Made by a program: the position numbers and the translations under genes. Positions 26,819 through 36,521 of a stretch of 64,000 nt of DNA are shown here, piece after piece. Under the pieces are notes generated by a model. That model worked only from the letters and a program-made list of their open reading frames with translations. It did no database searches and was not told the DNA's origin. The stretch spans positions 5,890,001 through 5,954,000 of the forward strand of contig NZ_CP036525.1 of the NCBI RefSeq assembly GCF_007741535.1. Reading direction: 5' to 3'. Source of the stretch: Rubripirellula lacrimiformis. Lineage in GTDB: Bacteria; Planctomycetota; Planctomycetia; Pirellulales; Pirellulaceae. The first letter of the stretch is position 1; every line of letters begins with the position of its first letter.

Positions 26819-27325
26819 GTGAATATCTCATCGCAACATTCCACCCGATCGACGATCTGCCGCGCCGCTGTGTTGGCTGCCGTATCAGTGGTCCCGTTCG
26901 TGATGGGGTGCGGCGGCGATTCCGAGACACTCAATCGGATCCAACAAGTCGCCCAGAACGCCTCGGGCGTACGACCATCGCTGTCATCCAGCGATGCGGT
27001 GGACCAACAACAGAATCCCCGCTTCACCCGAACCAATTTTGTTGCGCCCTATCCGGATCGCGAGGATGCGTTCGTGTACCCGGGAATGGAGTCCGAATCG
27101 GCATCGCCAGATTCAGCGGTCACCTCCGTTGCCGATGTGCAGGTACTGGGTTTCGCCGAAACCGATCAGATCCGCGTCATGCTGCGATCCCGGTCCACCA
27201 CCCAGCCCATCGCGGTTGGCGGAAAGTTCGAAGGGATCGAAGTCGTGTCGATCACCCCACCGACCGTCGAGCTTAAAATTGGATCGTTGATTTGGAACGC
27301 GACCATGTTTGACAAATCTCGCTGA
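26819..27325 (+). CDS. Putative lipoprotein of unknown function
   Basis: 168 residues starting at a GTG. The N-terminus is a lipoprotein signal peptide: AVLAAVSVVPFVMGCGGDSE, with the lipobox Cys in FVMGC. The mature part has a flexible Ser/Gln-rich segment followed by a small beta domain with VQVLGFAETDQIRVML, VGGKFEGIEVVSITPPTVEL. The C-terminal half looks like a short pilus-assembly (PilP-like) or SH3-like fold because of its 'G-I-E-V' strand pattern and the ending ELKIGSLIWNATMF, but I cannot confirm that. Secreted and lipid-anchored by inference. Confidence 0.65.
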   Translation: MNISSQHSTRSTICRAAVLAAVSVVPFVMGCGGDSETLNRIQQVAQNASGVRPSLSSSDAVDQQQNPRFTRTNFVAPYPDREDAFVYPGMESESASPDSAVTSVADVQVLGFAETDQIRVMLRSRSTTQPIAVGGKFEGIEVVSITPPTVELKIGSLIWNATMFDKSR

Positions 27326-27488
27326 TGGATCGGACGAATCGCATCGTCTGGACTGGTGGGCGGATCTCCATTGGCACACGGTGATTCTGTTTGCGGCGAT
27401 CCCGGCCACCGCGATTCTTATTCATCGGTTTGAGCGTCTTTGTCAAAACGAGGCTGCGAGTGCCGTTTCGTCAACAATCTTTGCTTAG
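27309..27488 (+). CDS. Possible small membrane protein
   Basis: A frame from TTG at 27309, overlapping the lipoprotein's end by 17 bases, encodes about 59 residues with one hydrophobic stretch (HTVILFAAIPATAILIH) preceded by HRLDWWADLHW and ending in a short polar tail. Composition is protein-like and the stop is followed by non-coding DNA. There is no clear ribosome site and no recognised family, so this may be a chance frame. Confidence 0.25.
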   Translation: MTNLADGSDESHRLDWWADLHWHTVILFAAIPATAILIHRFERLCQNEAASAVSSTIFA

Positions 27489-27598
27489 CCAGCAGGTTCA
27501 ATCTCATTGATTCTGCTATCGTGTGGCACGCCGCGGGGCCCGACGTTGGGGTTTGATCCACGGCAGTTTCTTGTCGCCGATCAGCGAAGTAGGTTTGG

Positions 27599-28702
27599 AT
27601 GAGTGAGTCGATTTGTCGTTGGGGATTCTTGGGTACCGCCGCGATCTCTCGCAAAGTCTGGAAAGCGGTTCGAGTCAGTGGCAATGGCCGTGTGGCTGCG
27701 GTCGCCAGTCGGTCCGAACCGCGAGCCCAAGCGTACATCGACCAATGTTCCGCCGAAGTTCCACAGATCGAACCGGTGACGGCGGTGGGATCGTACCAGG
27801 CACTGCTGGAAAACGATGACATTGATGCCGTCTACATCCCGCTGCCCACAGGCCTGCGGAAAGAATGGGTGATCGCGGCCGCCAAAGCGGGCAAGCATGT
27901 GTTGTGCGAAAAGCCAGCCGCCGTGCACAGCGACGATGCCAAAGCGATGATCGACGCTTGCAATGACGCCGGCGTCCAGTTCATGGATGGTGTGATGTTT
28001 GATCACAGCGCCCGGATGAACGAGATTCAACGCTTGCTACGTGACGAATCACCGATCGGCCAACTGCGACGAATCCACAGCCACTTTTCCTTCGCTGGCG
28101 ACGAATCGTTCCAAAAGTCCAACATTCGAACCGATGCGAAACTGGAACCGCATGGATCGCTGGGGGACCTGGGTTGGTACTGCATCCGATTCACGCTTCG
28201 TGCACTGAATCTTCAAATGCCGACCCACGTCTCCGGTCAAACACTGACCGGCCTTCGCGGCAGCGAATCGGAATCCGAAGTACCGGGTGAATTTGTCGGC
28301 GAGATGCGTTTTGCCGATGGCTTGTCGGCGTCGTTTTACTGTTCGTTCCTGTCGGCCAATCAACAGACGGCAACGATTTCGGGCCAGGATGGTTACCTGA
28401 CCGTCGACGACTTCGTGCTGCCGCTCTACAGCGGCGAATCCCAGTGGGCGACGCACCATCATGAACTAGCAGTCGACAATTGTCGCTGGAACTTTTCTCG
28501 GCACACGCGAGGTGCATCGGTCCCCGAATTCGCATCCGGTGAATCCAATTCACAGGAGGTAAACATGGTGCGCACGATGGCCCAGATTGCGTTATCCGGG
28601 AAGACCGACCCGATGTATCCCGAACTGACGATCAAGACTCAGCAGATCCTGGACGCCTGCCGCCGCAGCGATGCCAAGGGCGGACAGTTGGTCGCGGTCT
28701 GA
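27599..28702 (+). CDS. Gfo/Idh/MocA family oxidoreductase
   Basis: 367 residues with an N-terminal NAD(P)-binding Rossmann domain (WGFLGTAAISRKV; YIPLPTGLRKEWVIAAAKAGKHVLCEKP, with the family's catalytic Lys of EKP) and a C-terminal substrate domain beginning FMDGVMFDHS and including GDLGWYCIRFTL. These are the marks of the dehydrogenase group that acts on sugars, inositols or dihydrodiols; the substrate cannot be read. The start codon ATG at 27599 has GTAGG upstream. It precedes the SSS symporter by 94 bases on the same strand, so import and oxidation of a sugar-like substrate may be linked. Confidence 0.9.
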   Translation: MSESICRWGFLGTAAISRKVWKAVRVSGNGRVAAVASRSEPRAQAYIDQCSAEVPQIEPVTAVGSYQALLENDDIDAVYIPLPTGLRKEWVIAAAKAGKHVLCEKPAAVHSDDAKAMIDACNDAGVQFMDGVMFDHSARMNEIQRLLRDESPIGQLRRIHSHFSFAGDESFQKSNIRTDAKLEPHGSLGDLGWYCIRFTLRALNLQMPTHVSGQTLTGLRGSESESEVPGEFVGEMRFADGLSASFYCSFLSANQQTATISGQDGYLTVDDFVLPLYSGESQWATHHHELAVDNCRWNFSRHTRGASVPEFASGESNSQEVNMVRTMAQIALSGKTDPMYPELTIKTQQILDACRRSDAKGGQLVAV

Positions 28703-28796
28703 TCGAGTCGTTTGGCGATTTTTTCATCCCCTGGTCGCCCGCCCGCCTTCTGCCCGCCTCCCTACTTCGAACCTTCGCCGAATCGAGCCATCCCCG

Positions 28797-30560
28797 ATGT
28801 TGACCCTCGTCTCGTTCATCTTTTTCACCGCATTGGTCGGTGTGTTGACTTACCTGTTGGTGCGAGGCAAGGAAAGCGAATCTAGCGACGGATACTTTCT
28901 GGCTGGGCGGTCCCTGACCGCTGGTGTGATCGCCGGGTCATTGCTGTTGACGAATTTGTCGACCGAGCAATTGGTCGGGCTCAACGGCGCCGCCTTCGGG
29001 GACGGTTTGGCAGTGATGGCATGGGAAGTGATTGCCGGCTTGTCGTTGGTGGTGATGGCGTTGTTCTTTTTGCCCCGTTATCTGGCCCGCGGGATCACGA
29101 CGATTCCACAGTTCCTGGCGGGTCGATTCAATGAAACGACCGAGTCGATCACGAATGCGATTTTCATCTTGGCGTACGCGGCCATCCTGCTGCCGATCAT
29201 CCTGTACACCGGTGCCCGTGGACTCAGCGGGATCTTGGACCTGCACGAACTGACGGGCATCCAGAACGACCAAACCATTTTGTGGATGGTGGTTTGGATG
29301 ATTGGCATCATTGGATCGATCTACGCGGTGTTTGGCGGACTGCGAACCGTGGCGATCAGCGATACGATCAACGGTTTTGGTCTGTTGGTAGGCGGTGCCA
29401 TGATCGCGTACCTAGGGCTTCAGTGGGTGGGCGACGGAGACGCGTTGAACGGTTGGACGACGATGCGTGATGCGGAACCCAAGCGATTCAGTTCGCTGGG
29501 TGATGCGGATTCATCGGTACCTTGGCCGACTCTGTTCACCGGCGTGTTGCTGTTGAACATGTTTTACTGGACCACCAACCAACAGATCATCCAGCGAACG
29601 TTCGCCGCCAAGACTCTGGCCGAAGGCCAAAAGGGTGTCTTGTTGGCAGCCGGGTTGAAAGTGTTTGCACCACTGATTTTGGTTTTGCCAGGCATGATGG
29701 CCTATCACTTGGACACCAAGGGCGAACTGTTTTCAGCCGATCGAGTTCAGGTGATGGCGAGCGAAGCTCGTGCCGCCTTCGATGCCTTGGCCGACGCAGA
29801 ACGTTCCGCTGCCCTGGCCGCCGAAGACGCTTCGATCGATGAAGAGGTCGCGATCGAAAACTGGGTCTCGGCAACGGTCCAAAGCCAAAAGAAAGATCAG
29901 TCCTATGGTTCGCTGGTCCGCCAAGTGCTGCCCAAACCGTTGACCGGATTTTTTGCTGCGGTGATGGTCGGCGCAATCCTTAGCTCGTTCAACTCGGCGC
30001 TCAACGCGACAGCCACGCTATTCAGCCTGGGGATTTATCGTCGCTACATCCGTCCCACCGCCGACGAAACCGCGGTCGTTCGCAGCGGACGCGTGTTCGG
30101 CACCCTGATCGCGATTGTCGCGATGTGCGTCGCCCCGATGCTGGCTGGCCAAGACAGCATCTTTGGGTACCTACAGAAGATGAACGGGCTGTACTTCATT
30201 CCGATTTTTGCGGTCGTGCTGGTCGGAATGCTGGATCGTCGGGTGCCAGCATGGATCGCCAACGTGGCCTTGGTCGCAGGATTCGCAGCGATCGCGTTGG
30301 GATATTTTGCGTTCGGCGACTGGATGAAACAGGTCGAACTTCACGAATTTCACTTCCTGGGAATCGTCTTCGTTTCGCTCGTGATCCTGATGGAGATCGT
30401 CGCCTTCACCAGCCCCAGGGTGATCCCAGAGGGTGCTTTGCCGGATAATGACGAATCTTTGTCGCCGATTCCAATGACCCGGTGGCCGTTGGCGGGACCG
30501 GTGGGGGCCGGTTTGGCGATCGCCGTTTTGCTGATTTATGGGTACTTTGCAGTGATATAG
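28797..30560 (+). CDS. Sodium:solute symporter (SSS) family transporter
   Basis: 587 residues with about 14 hydrophobic helices. SSS motifs: DGYFLAGRSLTAGVIAGSLLLTNLSTEQLVGLNG, GGLRTVAISDTINGF and NSALNATATLFSLGIY, the last containing the sodium-site region. Similar to the vSGLT/sugar branch. A soluble segment of about 60 residues, Ala/Glu-rich (EARAAFDALADAERSAALA), sits after MMAYHLDTKGELFS. The ATG at 28797 begins directly before the first helix; a longer frame from 28671 overlaps the previous gene. It follows the Gfo/Idh oxidoreductase, so a sugar or polyol is the likely substrate. Confidence 0.9.
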   Translation: MLTLVSFIFFTALVGVLTYLLVRGKESESSDGYFLAGRSLTAGVIAGSLLLTNLSTEQLVGLNGAAFGDGLAVMAWEVIAGLSLVVMALFFLPRYLARGITTIPQFLAGRFNETTESITNAIFILAYAAILLPIILYTGARGLSGILDLHELTGIQNDQTILWMVVWMIGIIGSIYAVFGGLRTVAISDTINGFGLLVGGAMIAYLGLQWVGDGDALNGWTTMRDAEPKRFSSLGDADSSVPWPTLFTGVLLLNMFYWTTNQQIIQRTFAAKTLAEGQKGVLLAAGLKVFAPLILVLPGMMAYHLDTKGELFSADRVQVMASEARAAFDALADAERSAALAAEDASIDEEVAIENWVSATVQSQKKDQSYGSLVRQVLPKPLTGFFAAVMVGAILSSFNSALNATATLFSLGIYRRYIRPTADETAVVRSGRVFGTLIAIVAMCVAPMLAGQDSIFGYLQKMNGLYFIPIFAVVLVGMLDRRVPAWIANVALVAGFAAIALGYFAFGDWMKQVELHEFHFLGIVFVSLVILMEIVAFTSPRVIPEGALPDNDESLSPIPMTRWPLAGPVGAGLAIAVLLIYGYFAVI

Positions 30561-30742
30561 GGGGCGAGTGCCTCTATATTGGAAGCGATTGACGCAGGCA
30601 CCGTCGGTGCCAGAATTCGCAAATGGTGCGATTTTCCGGTGTTGGCGTCGTCATTCCGATCACGTTCGCGGCTGTCGATTCGGTACAATCGACGACTTGT
30701 CGGTTCGATCGAGTTCGCTTCCTTTAGGCTGACCCCACCCCC

Positions 30743-33700
30743 ATGCCTGACTTTTTCCAGCGTGACGACGAAACGCCGCTGAAGCGACAAGCCGATCGAG
30801 AAACGCACGGCGACAGCCATCGCGCAGCGCCGCCGTGGAAAGAAGGCGACCGGCTAGGCGGATTTGTGCTGGAACGCCTGCTCGGTTCGGGCAGCAGCGG
30901 TTTCGTCTACCGAGTGCTGGAAATCGATACCGGCGCCCGGTTCGCGCTGAAGGTGCTGCGGCAGGGCGACCCCAACAATCTGCTGCGAAACCGGTTGGGT
31001 TTTCGCCGAATGATGCAGATCGATCACCCCAATTTGGTTCGTGTCGATCGGATCTACAAACTGGGCATCCACACCGCTTTGGCGATGGAAGAAGTCGACG
31101 GGGTCACCTTCGTCCAAGCCATCCGCCAACTGAAGGCACTGCCACGCGAAGAAGCCTTTGCTCGTCTGCTGGACCTGATGCGAGACTTCGCTGCCGGCCT
31201 ATCGGTCATGCATGCAGCAGGCTTTGTTCATCGTGACATCAAACCCCAAAACCTGATGGTCGATTCCGCCGGTCGCGGACGGGTCATCGACTATGGCTTG
31301 GTCGACGTATTCGAGTTTGATCAAGGCAGCGCCGAGATCGGAAGCTTTATCCTCGGCACGCCCCATTATCTGGCCCCCGAAGTGATCTACCGGCAAAGCT
31401 ATTTGCCCGCGGGCGATATTTTTGCATTGGGAATCGTGATGTTGGAATCGCTGCAGGCGATCGCCAGCGGAACCCGAGCACACGAAGACGCCCCCCACGC
31501 CGACGGCAACCACGCGGCCAACAGCGACATCCAGAATGACCGCGGTGCCAGCAACCGGGATAGCAACGACCCAAGTTCCAATACGCCGCGTGACGAAAGT
31601 TCGCAGCAGCGACCATCGCAGCAGCGACCATCGCAGCGGGGAAATTCGCAAAACGGGGACCAGGGCGTTCCCCCGATCGGCGAATCACTTCCCGAACGTG
31701 ACCCTGGGACTCCGGGACTGAAACGCAACGAAGCTTCGCGGATCGATGCCGAATTGATTTTGCATGCGCTGGACAACTTGAACGAGCATGTTCCCGAGGT
31801 GATCAGTGACACGTGTCGGCAAATGCTGGACCGGCAACCTTCGGAACGACCGACCGCGATGCGTTTAGCACGACTTGGTTTGCCCCCCAAAGTCAGCTTG
31901 CCCGCCTACGGACACCAACCCCTGATCGGCCGCGACGAAACGCTCAGTGACGTCGTCCAATGGGTCGATTCGATCTTTGCCGGCGGTGTCTCTCGAATCC
32001 ACATCACCGGCCCGTCGGGGATCGGCAAGACAAGATTTTTGGATGAAGTGATCGCGTACATTGAATCCAAGAATTGGGGTCAGGTCTTCCGAGGCCGATG
32101 CCGCCAACGCGAAGATTCAGCGCTGCAAGCTTTCGAACAGATCTGCGATGCAATCGCGAACCGTTACATGTGCGGTGACCGTGATCGCATCCAACTGGAC
32201 TCGGTCAGCTATGGATTGCTTGCGGGGATCTTTCCCGTGCTGGGCACGATGATGGAAAGCCGGCTGGATCTGCCGCCGCTGCGATGCGAATCACCACGCC
32301 GTGCTTCGCTGCAGGCTGTGATTCGAATGAGCCATCAACTGCAAGCCGTCGGGCCGCTGTTCATCGTGATCGATGACGCCCAGTGGGCAGACCGCGATAG
32401 TCTGAATGTGCTAGACCGTTTGCAGACCAGTACCAGTGAAGTCGGCATGGGGGTGATCACGATATCGCGAGAACCCGTCGACCTGCAGAGTGTGATCGCC
32501 GACAAATCGATCACCTTGGGCCCCATCGATCAATCGCATTCGATGGACTGTCTGCGACGCTCGGCCCAGCGTTGGGCGATCCCCATTACCGAACAAGCGT
32601 TGTCGGATTTGGCGGATGCGGCAAGCGGCAGCCCGTTGCGGTTGCTTGAATTGGCCAACGAATTTCGTCCCGGCGGTGCGTTTTCGGAATTGGACTTTGA
32701 CACCGATCCGGATTGCTCGGTCACCGAAATGGCCAGCATCAATCAGCTTTGGCGGAGCCGGTGTGAACGACTGAGCGACGACGCCAAACAAGTCCTGTTG
32801 TACGTGGTGACCGCGGGCGGCCGAGTATCGATGGCTCAGTTGGGCGAATTGACCGGCCAGCACGATGACGTCGACGCCGCCGTTACCGAATTGGCTCGCC
32901 TGCGTTTGATCATCGACGATGCAACCGGTGGCGAATGCATCTCGATCTTCCACGATCGGTTTGCCGAGCAAGTGATTTCGTCACTCGGCGACGCAAGCAT
33001 CCGCGGCGCCAATGAGGCTTGGGCTTCGCTGTTGGTCCGAATGGACAATCCCGAAAGCCTAGCGGCCCGAATCGCAGGGCACTGGTTTGCCGCTGGACAT
33101 CCCGGCCGAGCAATCTCGCACGCAATCTTGGCAGCCGAAGACGCCGAACGCCGAATCGCTAAATCAGAAGCGGCAAGATGGCATTCGCTGGTGATCGACC
33201 ATGTTACCGGCAACGAAAAAACCCACCACATTCGCCAGGCCGCACGCTGTTACCACGAAGCTGACATCTTGGGCGAAGCGGCTCGATACTACCAATTGCT
33301 TGCGGACTTCGTGGAACCGCACGAACAGTTTGAATGCCGGTTGGCCGCGACAACGTTACTTGTACGCTGCGGACGCTTTGCGCGGGTTCGCGAACAGCTT
33401 GGCGAACTTGCGGTGACCCTGGGTCTGCCTCGTCCCAAATCGGCTTGGCGAGCGAAATTGTCGCTGATCTATCAGATGATGCGAGCCAAAATGCAGCAAG
33501 GCACTTTGGCAGAATCCTTGCTGGCGATGGATCCGGCGTCTTTGGATTTGGCCACCAATCCGCCAACGCCCCCCAAATCGACCTCGCAAACAACGACGGC
33601 CAAACTTAAAAAACCCGACTCAAATCAACCGGACTCGGGGTCGATCGATTCGGGCCAACTCGATTCGCGGCGAATCAGTGCGGGCAACGGCAATCCAAAA

Positions 33701-34921
33701 TCAGGGATCGCTGGTTTGCCCACGATGGGGCCGGCATACTCACCATCGGATTCTGAAAAGCATCGTCGGCAACAGCAGCGGTTCGAACTGTGCGCGGCCT
33801 TGGTACGACCGATCAGCATGTTCGACACCCTCTATGCAACAGAACTTAGCTTCGCCGCCGCCAATTTGGCGCGACGGATGGGTAACTTCCAACAGCGCAT
33901 GCATGTCGCCGTGGGCGAGGCGGTCATGGAGTGTTACGACAAGACTCCCCGACGGGGCGAATGTCTGGGGACTCTGCTGCGACTGCTTCCGCTGGCCACC
34001 CGATCCAAAGACCCCATGGTGATGGGCGACGTTTGGGCCGGGCTAACCTTCACGCACTTTTTGTCCTGTCGCTGGGACCAGACGCAGCAACCACTGTCGT
34101 CCAGTGTCGACAATTACCAAAAACTCGATTCGCCACGCGGTTTCGAAATTGCGCACATTCGATGGGTCCAACTGTGGTCGAATTGGCACCTGGGTCAATG
34201 GAGCGAAATGCAGTTGTTGAGCGAGGTGATGTTTGACGAAGCGATTCAGCAGCGTGATTTGCTGCAACAACAGATCACCATCGGCGGGCTGGGCGGCAAC
34301 ACCTGGCTTGCTCAGGATCGGTCCGAACGATTGTCGCACCTGCGCGAAAAAGCTTCCGATCCACAGGAAATGGGCTCGGGCGGGATCCTGTATTTCTTGG
34401 CCGATCTCAGCGAAGTGAACCAAGTGCTGTACGAAGGCCGATGGCAGCAAGCCTGGGAAATGTACGAGTCATGTCAGCAACGAAATTTCCCGATGCCATG
34501 CGGCCGGCTGCAGGTGTTTCGCATCAGCTGTGATTCCACCGGGGCCTTGATTGCACTGCATTGCCGCAGCCAAGATCCGTCGATCCAGTGGACCAATCGG
34601 ATCGTCAAACGAATCGCCACTCTGCGCAGCGAACAACTCCGCTACAGTCGCGTGTTGGCGAACTTCTATGACGGGCTGCTGTGCTGGCAACAGGCAAACG
34701 AAGACTCGGACCCACAGCAGCTTTCCCAAGCGGTCGATTACCTGACCCAGGCCCAGAACGAGGCTGCCGAAGCTCATCTGCGGCCGATCCAGTTGGCCGC
34801 AGCGGACAAATTGGCGGAAATCGAAACCGGCAACTCTCTGCACCTGTTGGCCGACCGGATGCGGGAACAGGGCGTGGTTGCCCCAGAGAAGCTTCGTCGG
34901 CTATATACGCTGGACGAATGA
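30743..34921 (+). CDS. Ser/Thr protein kinase fused to AAA-type ATPase and helical repeats
   Basis: 1392 residues. Kinase domain: Gly loop LLGSGSSGFVYRV (47-59), Lys70 in FALK, catalytic HRDIKPQN (163-170), DYG (183-185) in place of DFG, and APE (211-213). A Gln/Ser/Pro-rich insert (about 250-330) splits off the last kinase helices. From about 390 a STAND/AAA-type ATPase follows: Walker A GPSGIGKT (423-430), Walker B FIVIDDAQWAD (540-550). The second half (about 780-1392) is helical and TPR-like with another repeat-encoded linker (about 955-1000). This is the PknK/MalT-like architecture, in which the ATPase and repeats sense a ligand and the kinase reports it. No membrane helix seen. A -10-like TACAAT is at 30684. 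Confidence 0.9.
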   Translation: MPDFFQRDDETPLKRQADRETHGDSHRAAPPWKEGDRLGGFVLERLLGSGSSGFVYRVLEIDTGARFALKVLRQGDPNNLLRNRLGFRRMMQIDHPNLVRVDRIYKLGIHTALAMEEVDGVTFVQAIRQLKALPREEAFARLLDLMRDFAAGLSVMHAAGFVHRDIKPQNLMVDSAGRGRVIDYGLVDVFEFDQGSAEIGSFILGTPHYLAPEVIYRQSYLPAGDIFALGIVMLESLQAIASGTRAHEDAPHADGNHAANSDIQNDRGASNRDSNDPSSNTPRDESSQQRPSQQRPSQRGNSQNGDQGVPPIGESLPERDPGTPGLKRNEASRIDAELILHALDNLNEHVPEVISDTCRQMLDRQPSERPTAMRLARLGLPPKVSLPAYGHQPLIGRDETLSDVVQWVDSIFAGGVSRIHITGPSGIGKTRFLDEVIAYIESKNWGQVFRGRCRQREDSALQAFEQICDAIANRYMCGDRDRIQLDSVSYGLLAGIFPVLGTMMESRLDLPPLRCESPRRASLQAVIRMSHQLQAVGPLFIVIDDAQWADRDSLNVLDRLQTSTSEVGMGVITISREPVDLQSVIADKSITLGPIDQSHSMDCLRRSAQRWAIPITEQALSDLADAASGSPLRLLELANEFRPGGAFSELDFDTDPDCSVTEMASINQLWRSRCERLSDDAKQVLLYVVTAGGRVSMAQLGELTGQHDDVDAAVTELARLRLIIDDATGGECISIFHDRFAEQVISSLGDASIRGANEAWASLLVRMDNPESLAARIAGHWFAAGHPGRAISHAILAAEDAERRIAKSEAARWHSLVIDHVTGNEKTHHIRQAARCYHEADILGEAARYYQLLADFVEPHEQFECRLAATTLLVRCGRFARVREQLGELAVTLGLPRPKSAWRAKLSLIYQMMRAKMQQGTLAESLLAMDPASLDLATNPPTPPKSTSQTTTAKLKKPDSNQPDSGSIDSGQLDSRRISAGNGNPKSGIAGLPTMGPAYSPSDSEKHRRQQQRFELCAALVRPISMFDTLYATELSFAAANLARRMGNFQQRMHVAVGEAVMECYDKTPRRGECLGTLLRLLPLATRSKDPMVMGDVWAGLTFTHFLSCRWDQTQQPLSSSVDNYQKLDSPRGFEIAHIRWVQLWSNWHLGQWSEMQLLSEVMFDEAIQQRDLLQQQITIGGLGGNTWLAQDRSERLSHLREKASDPQEMGSGGILYFLADLSEVNQVLYEGRWQQAWEMYESCQQRNFPMPCGRLQVFRISCDSTGALIALHCRSQDPSIQWTNRIVKRIATLRSEQLRYSRVLANFYDGLLCWQQANEDSDPQQLSQAVDYLTQAQNEAAEAHLRPIQLAAADKLAEIETGNSLHLLADRMREQGVVAPEKLRRLYTLDE
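31601..31640 (+). repeat. 15-bp repeats in first kinase linker
   Basis: Two perfect 15-base units TCGCAGCAGCGACCA (31601-31615, 31616-31630) and a partial third copy encode SQQRP-SQQRP-SQRG in the disordered insert of the kinase. Confidence 0.85.
33617..33676 (+). repeat. Degenerate 15-bp repeats in second kinase linker
   Basis: Four in-frame 15-base units starting GACTC or GATTC (33617, 33632, 33647, 33662) encode DSNQP, DSGSI, DSGQL and DSRRI. Confidence 0.75.
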
Positions 34922-34958
34922 CCTTCGCCGGCGGACACTCCCCTTGCCGCCACACTTT

Positions 34959-34980
34959 CAGGTTCGGTAGCCTGAACCTG
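34959..34980. promoter_or_regulatory. Intergenic hairpin between kinase and SUKH-like gene
   Basis: CAGGTTC (34959-34965) pairs with GAACCTG (34974-34980) around an eight-base loop. No T-run follows. It may be a weak terminator, a processing site or an operator for the following gene. Confidence 0.4.
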
Positions 34981-34990
34981 TCGCCCGCCG

Positions 34991-36493
34991 ATGTCCCGTG
35001 GCACGATGATTGCGGCAATTCGGTGGCGACGATCACCGACACGTCCCTGGATCCCTTCGAAACGACCGTATAAGTTGACTGACCTGGCTGGTTCTGCATC
35101 GAATTCCCCTGTTCCCGTCGGCCAGCTTGCCGATCGGTACGGGATTGAATTGGCACCGTCGCTAGCCGATTGGTTCGAAAGCGATCAATGGCAGCAGACC
35201 GGACGCCAAGAATATCACGCCGCCGTCACGCCCGGCGAGTTACTGGCGGATGCTCCCGAACCAATTTGGCCGGGACTGATGAATGCCAGCCTGTTGCCGC
35301 TGATCAGCAATCGTAGCGGCGATTGGATCTGCGGAGTCGTCGACGAAAACAGCCAAATCAGCCGTTTGGTGCAGTGGTATCACGGCGGCGGCGATTGGAT
35401 CCTGTGGGGAAATGGGTTGCCCGAAGCGATCGCGTTTGATCGCCTGCAATCCCGTCTGCCTGGCCCCAGACGCCGACATGCGATCCCGGCGGAAGATCCC
35501 GGTGCACCCCCAATAACTGTTGCCCCATCCCAAGCGGATCGATTAGCGACGGCCGATCCAGAAAACGCGGCCTCGAAAAACACGGCCTCGAAAAACACGG
35601 ATCTCGAAAACACCGACCCGTGGATTGAATGGGCGACGCAATATCTGCCCCCTTCGGTCGCCGAGGTTTTGCGATCCGAGTCCACGCTGGATCCGGGACA
35701 GTTGGCCGGGTGCTTGATCGACGCTCACGTTGCCGAGACTGCGGTGCGCTGCGAACTGATTCAAGACGCTTTGCAATTGTCGGTTTTTTCAGCGCTGCCA
35801 CGATCTGTCGTCGAGAAATTCTCCAGCGACAGTGATCAAATCAGCCGTTGGTCGCTGCAGCACGATTCGATCCCACCGGACGTCCGCCAAGCGATCACCG
35901 AAGCGTTCAACTGCGCGGGGAACACTGCGGCAGACGCCCCCTTTGAACAAGATTGGGATGCAGCCGAAACCCAGGCTGTCGCGGTGACGCAGTTGACCCC
36001 CGACATCGCATGGGGATGGGACATCAGCGGACTAGCGGCACTGCGCCGAGGTGACCGATCGGTGGCGAGAGATCGTTTTCTACGAGGGATCGAGTGTTCG
36101 GTTTTTTCGGACCAATCCATCCGGCTTCAGACGCACGGGACAGTCCGGATTGCCGCCAAGTTTTCCGCGGCGATGTTGGCCGAATCGTTCCCAGAAACCG
36201 TGGCTGAATCGCCCTACCTGCAAGCGCTTTGCGAGCCGAATTTGATGCGACGCAGCGATCGCGTCAGCAAACATTGGTGGCAACTTGCGGAAACCGCATT
36301 TGACGAAGGCGACTTTGCCGAAGCCCACCGGTGCTACGTTGCCGCCGGTTGGGACGTGGGCATGCGGCCGATCACAGCGTTCGCGGACCTGTTGGACCGG
36401 ATTGCCGAAAGTGCCGATCGATCCAAGCAAACCGGACGATCCGCATTGGCCCGTGTCCACCGCGGATGTTTGCAAGATCGATACGGGACGTAG
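34991..36493 (+). CDS. SUKH (SMI1/KNR4)-like protein with helical C-terminal part
   Basis: Up to 500 residues. The N-terminal region after about residue 40 (YGIELAPSLADWFESDQW, then WPGLMNASLLPLISNRSGDWICGVV and GGGDWILWGNGLPEAIAFD) has the arrangement of SMI1/KNR4 or SUKH domains, which bind partner proteins and occur in toxin immunity and regulatory proteins. A repeat-encoded Asn/Lys/Thr linker (about 190-208) leads to a helical region with TPR-like units (DISGLAALRRGDRSVARDRFLRG, AETAFDEGDFAEAHRCYVAAG). The first 28 residues are basic and may not be real: a TTG at 35075 is an alternative start. It follows the kinase-ATPase gene by 69 bases and may be its partner. Confidence 0.6.
   Translation: MSRGTMIAAIRWRRSPTRPWIPSKRPYKLTDLAGSASNSPVPVGQLADRYGIELAPSLADWFESDQWQQTGRQEYHAAVTPGELLADAPEPIWPGLMNASLLPLISNRSGDWICGVVDENSQISRLVQWYHGGGDWILWGNGLPEAIAFDRLQSRLPGPRRRHAIPAEDPGAPPITVAPSQADRLATADPENAASKNTASKNTDLENTDPWIEWATQYLPPSVAEVLRSESTLDPGQLAGCLIDAHVAETAVRCELIQDALQLSVFSALPRSVVEKFSSDSDQISRWSLQHDSIPPDVRQAITEAFNCAGNTAADAPFEQDWDAAETQAVAVTQLTPDIAWGWDISGLAALRRGDRSVARDRFLRGIECSVFSDQSIRLQTHGTVRIAAKFSAAMLAESFPETVAESPYLQALCEPNLMRRSDRVSKHWWQLAETAFDEGDFAEAHRCYVAAGWDVGMRPITAFADLLDRIAESADRSKQTGRSALARVHRGCLQDRYGT
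35556..35615 (+). repeat. 15-bp tandem repeats in SUKH-like gene
   Basis: Four 15-base units at 35556, 35571, 35586 and 35601; the middle two (CCTCGAAAAACACGG) are identical. They encode a repeated SKNTA-like linker. Confidence 0.85.
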
Positions 36494-36521
36494 GACCGCG
36501 GGTGTCGCAGTTGCTGGTCCG

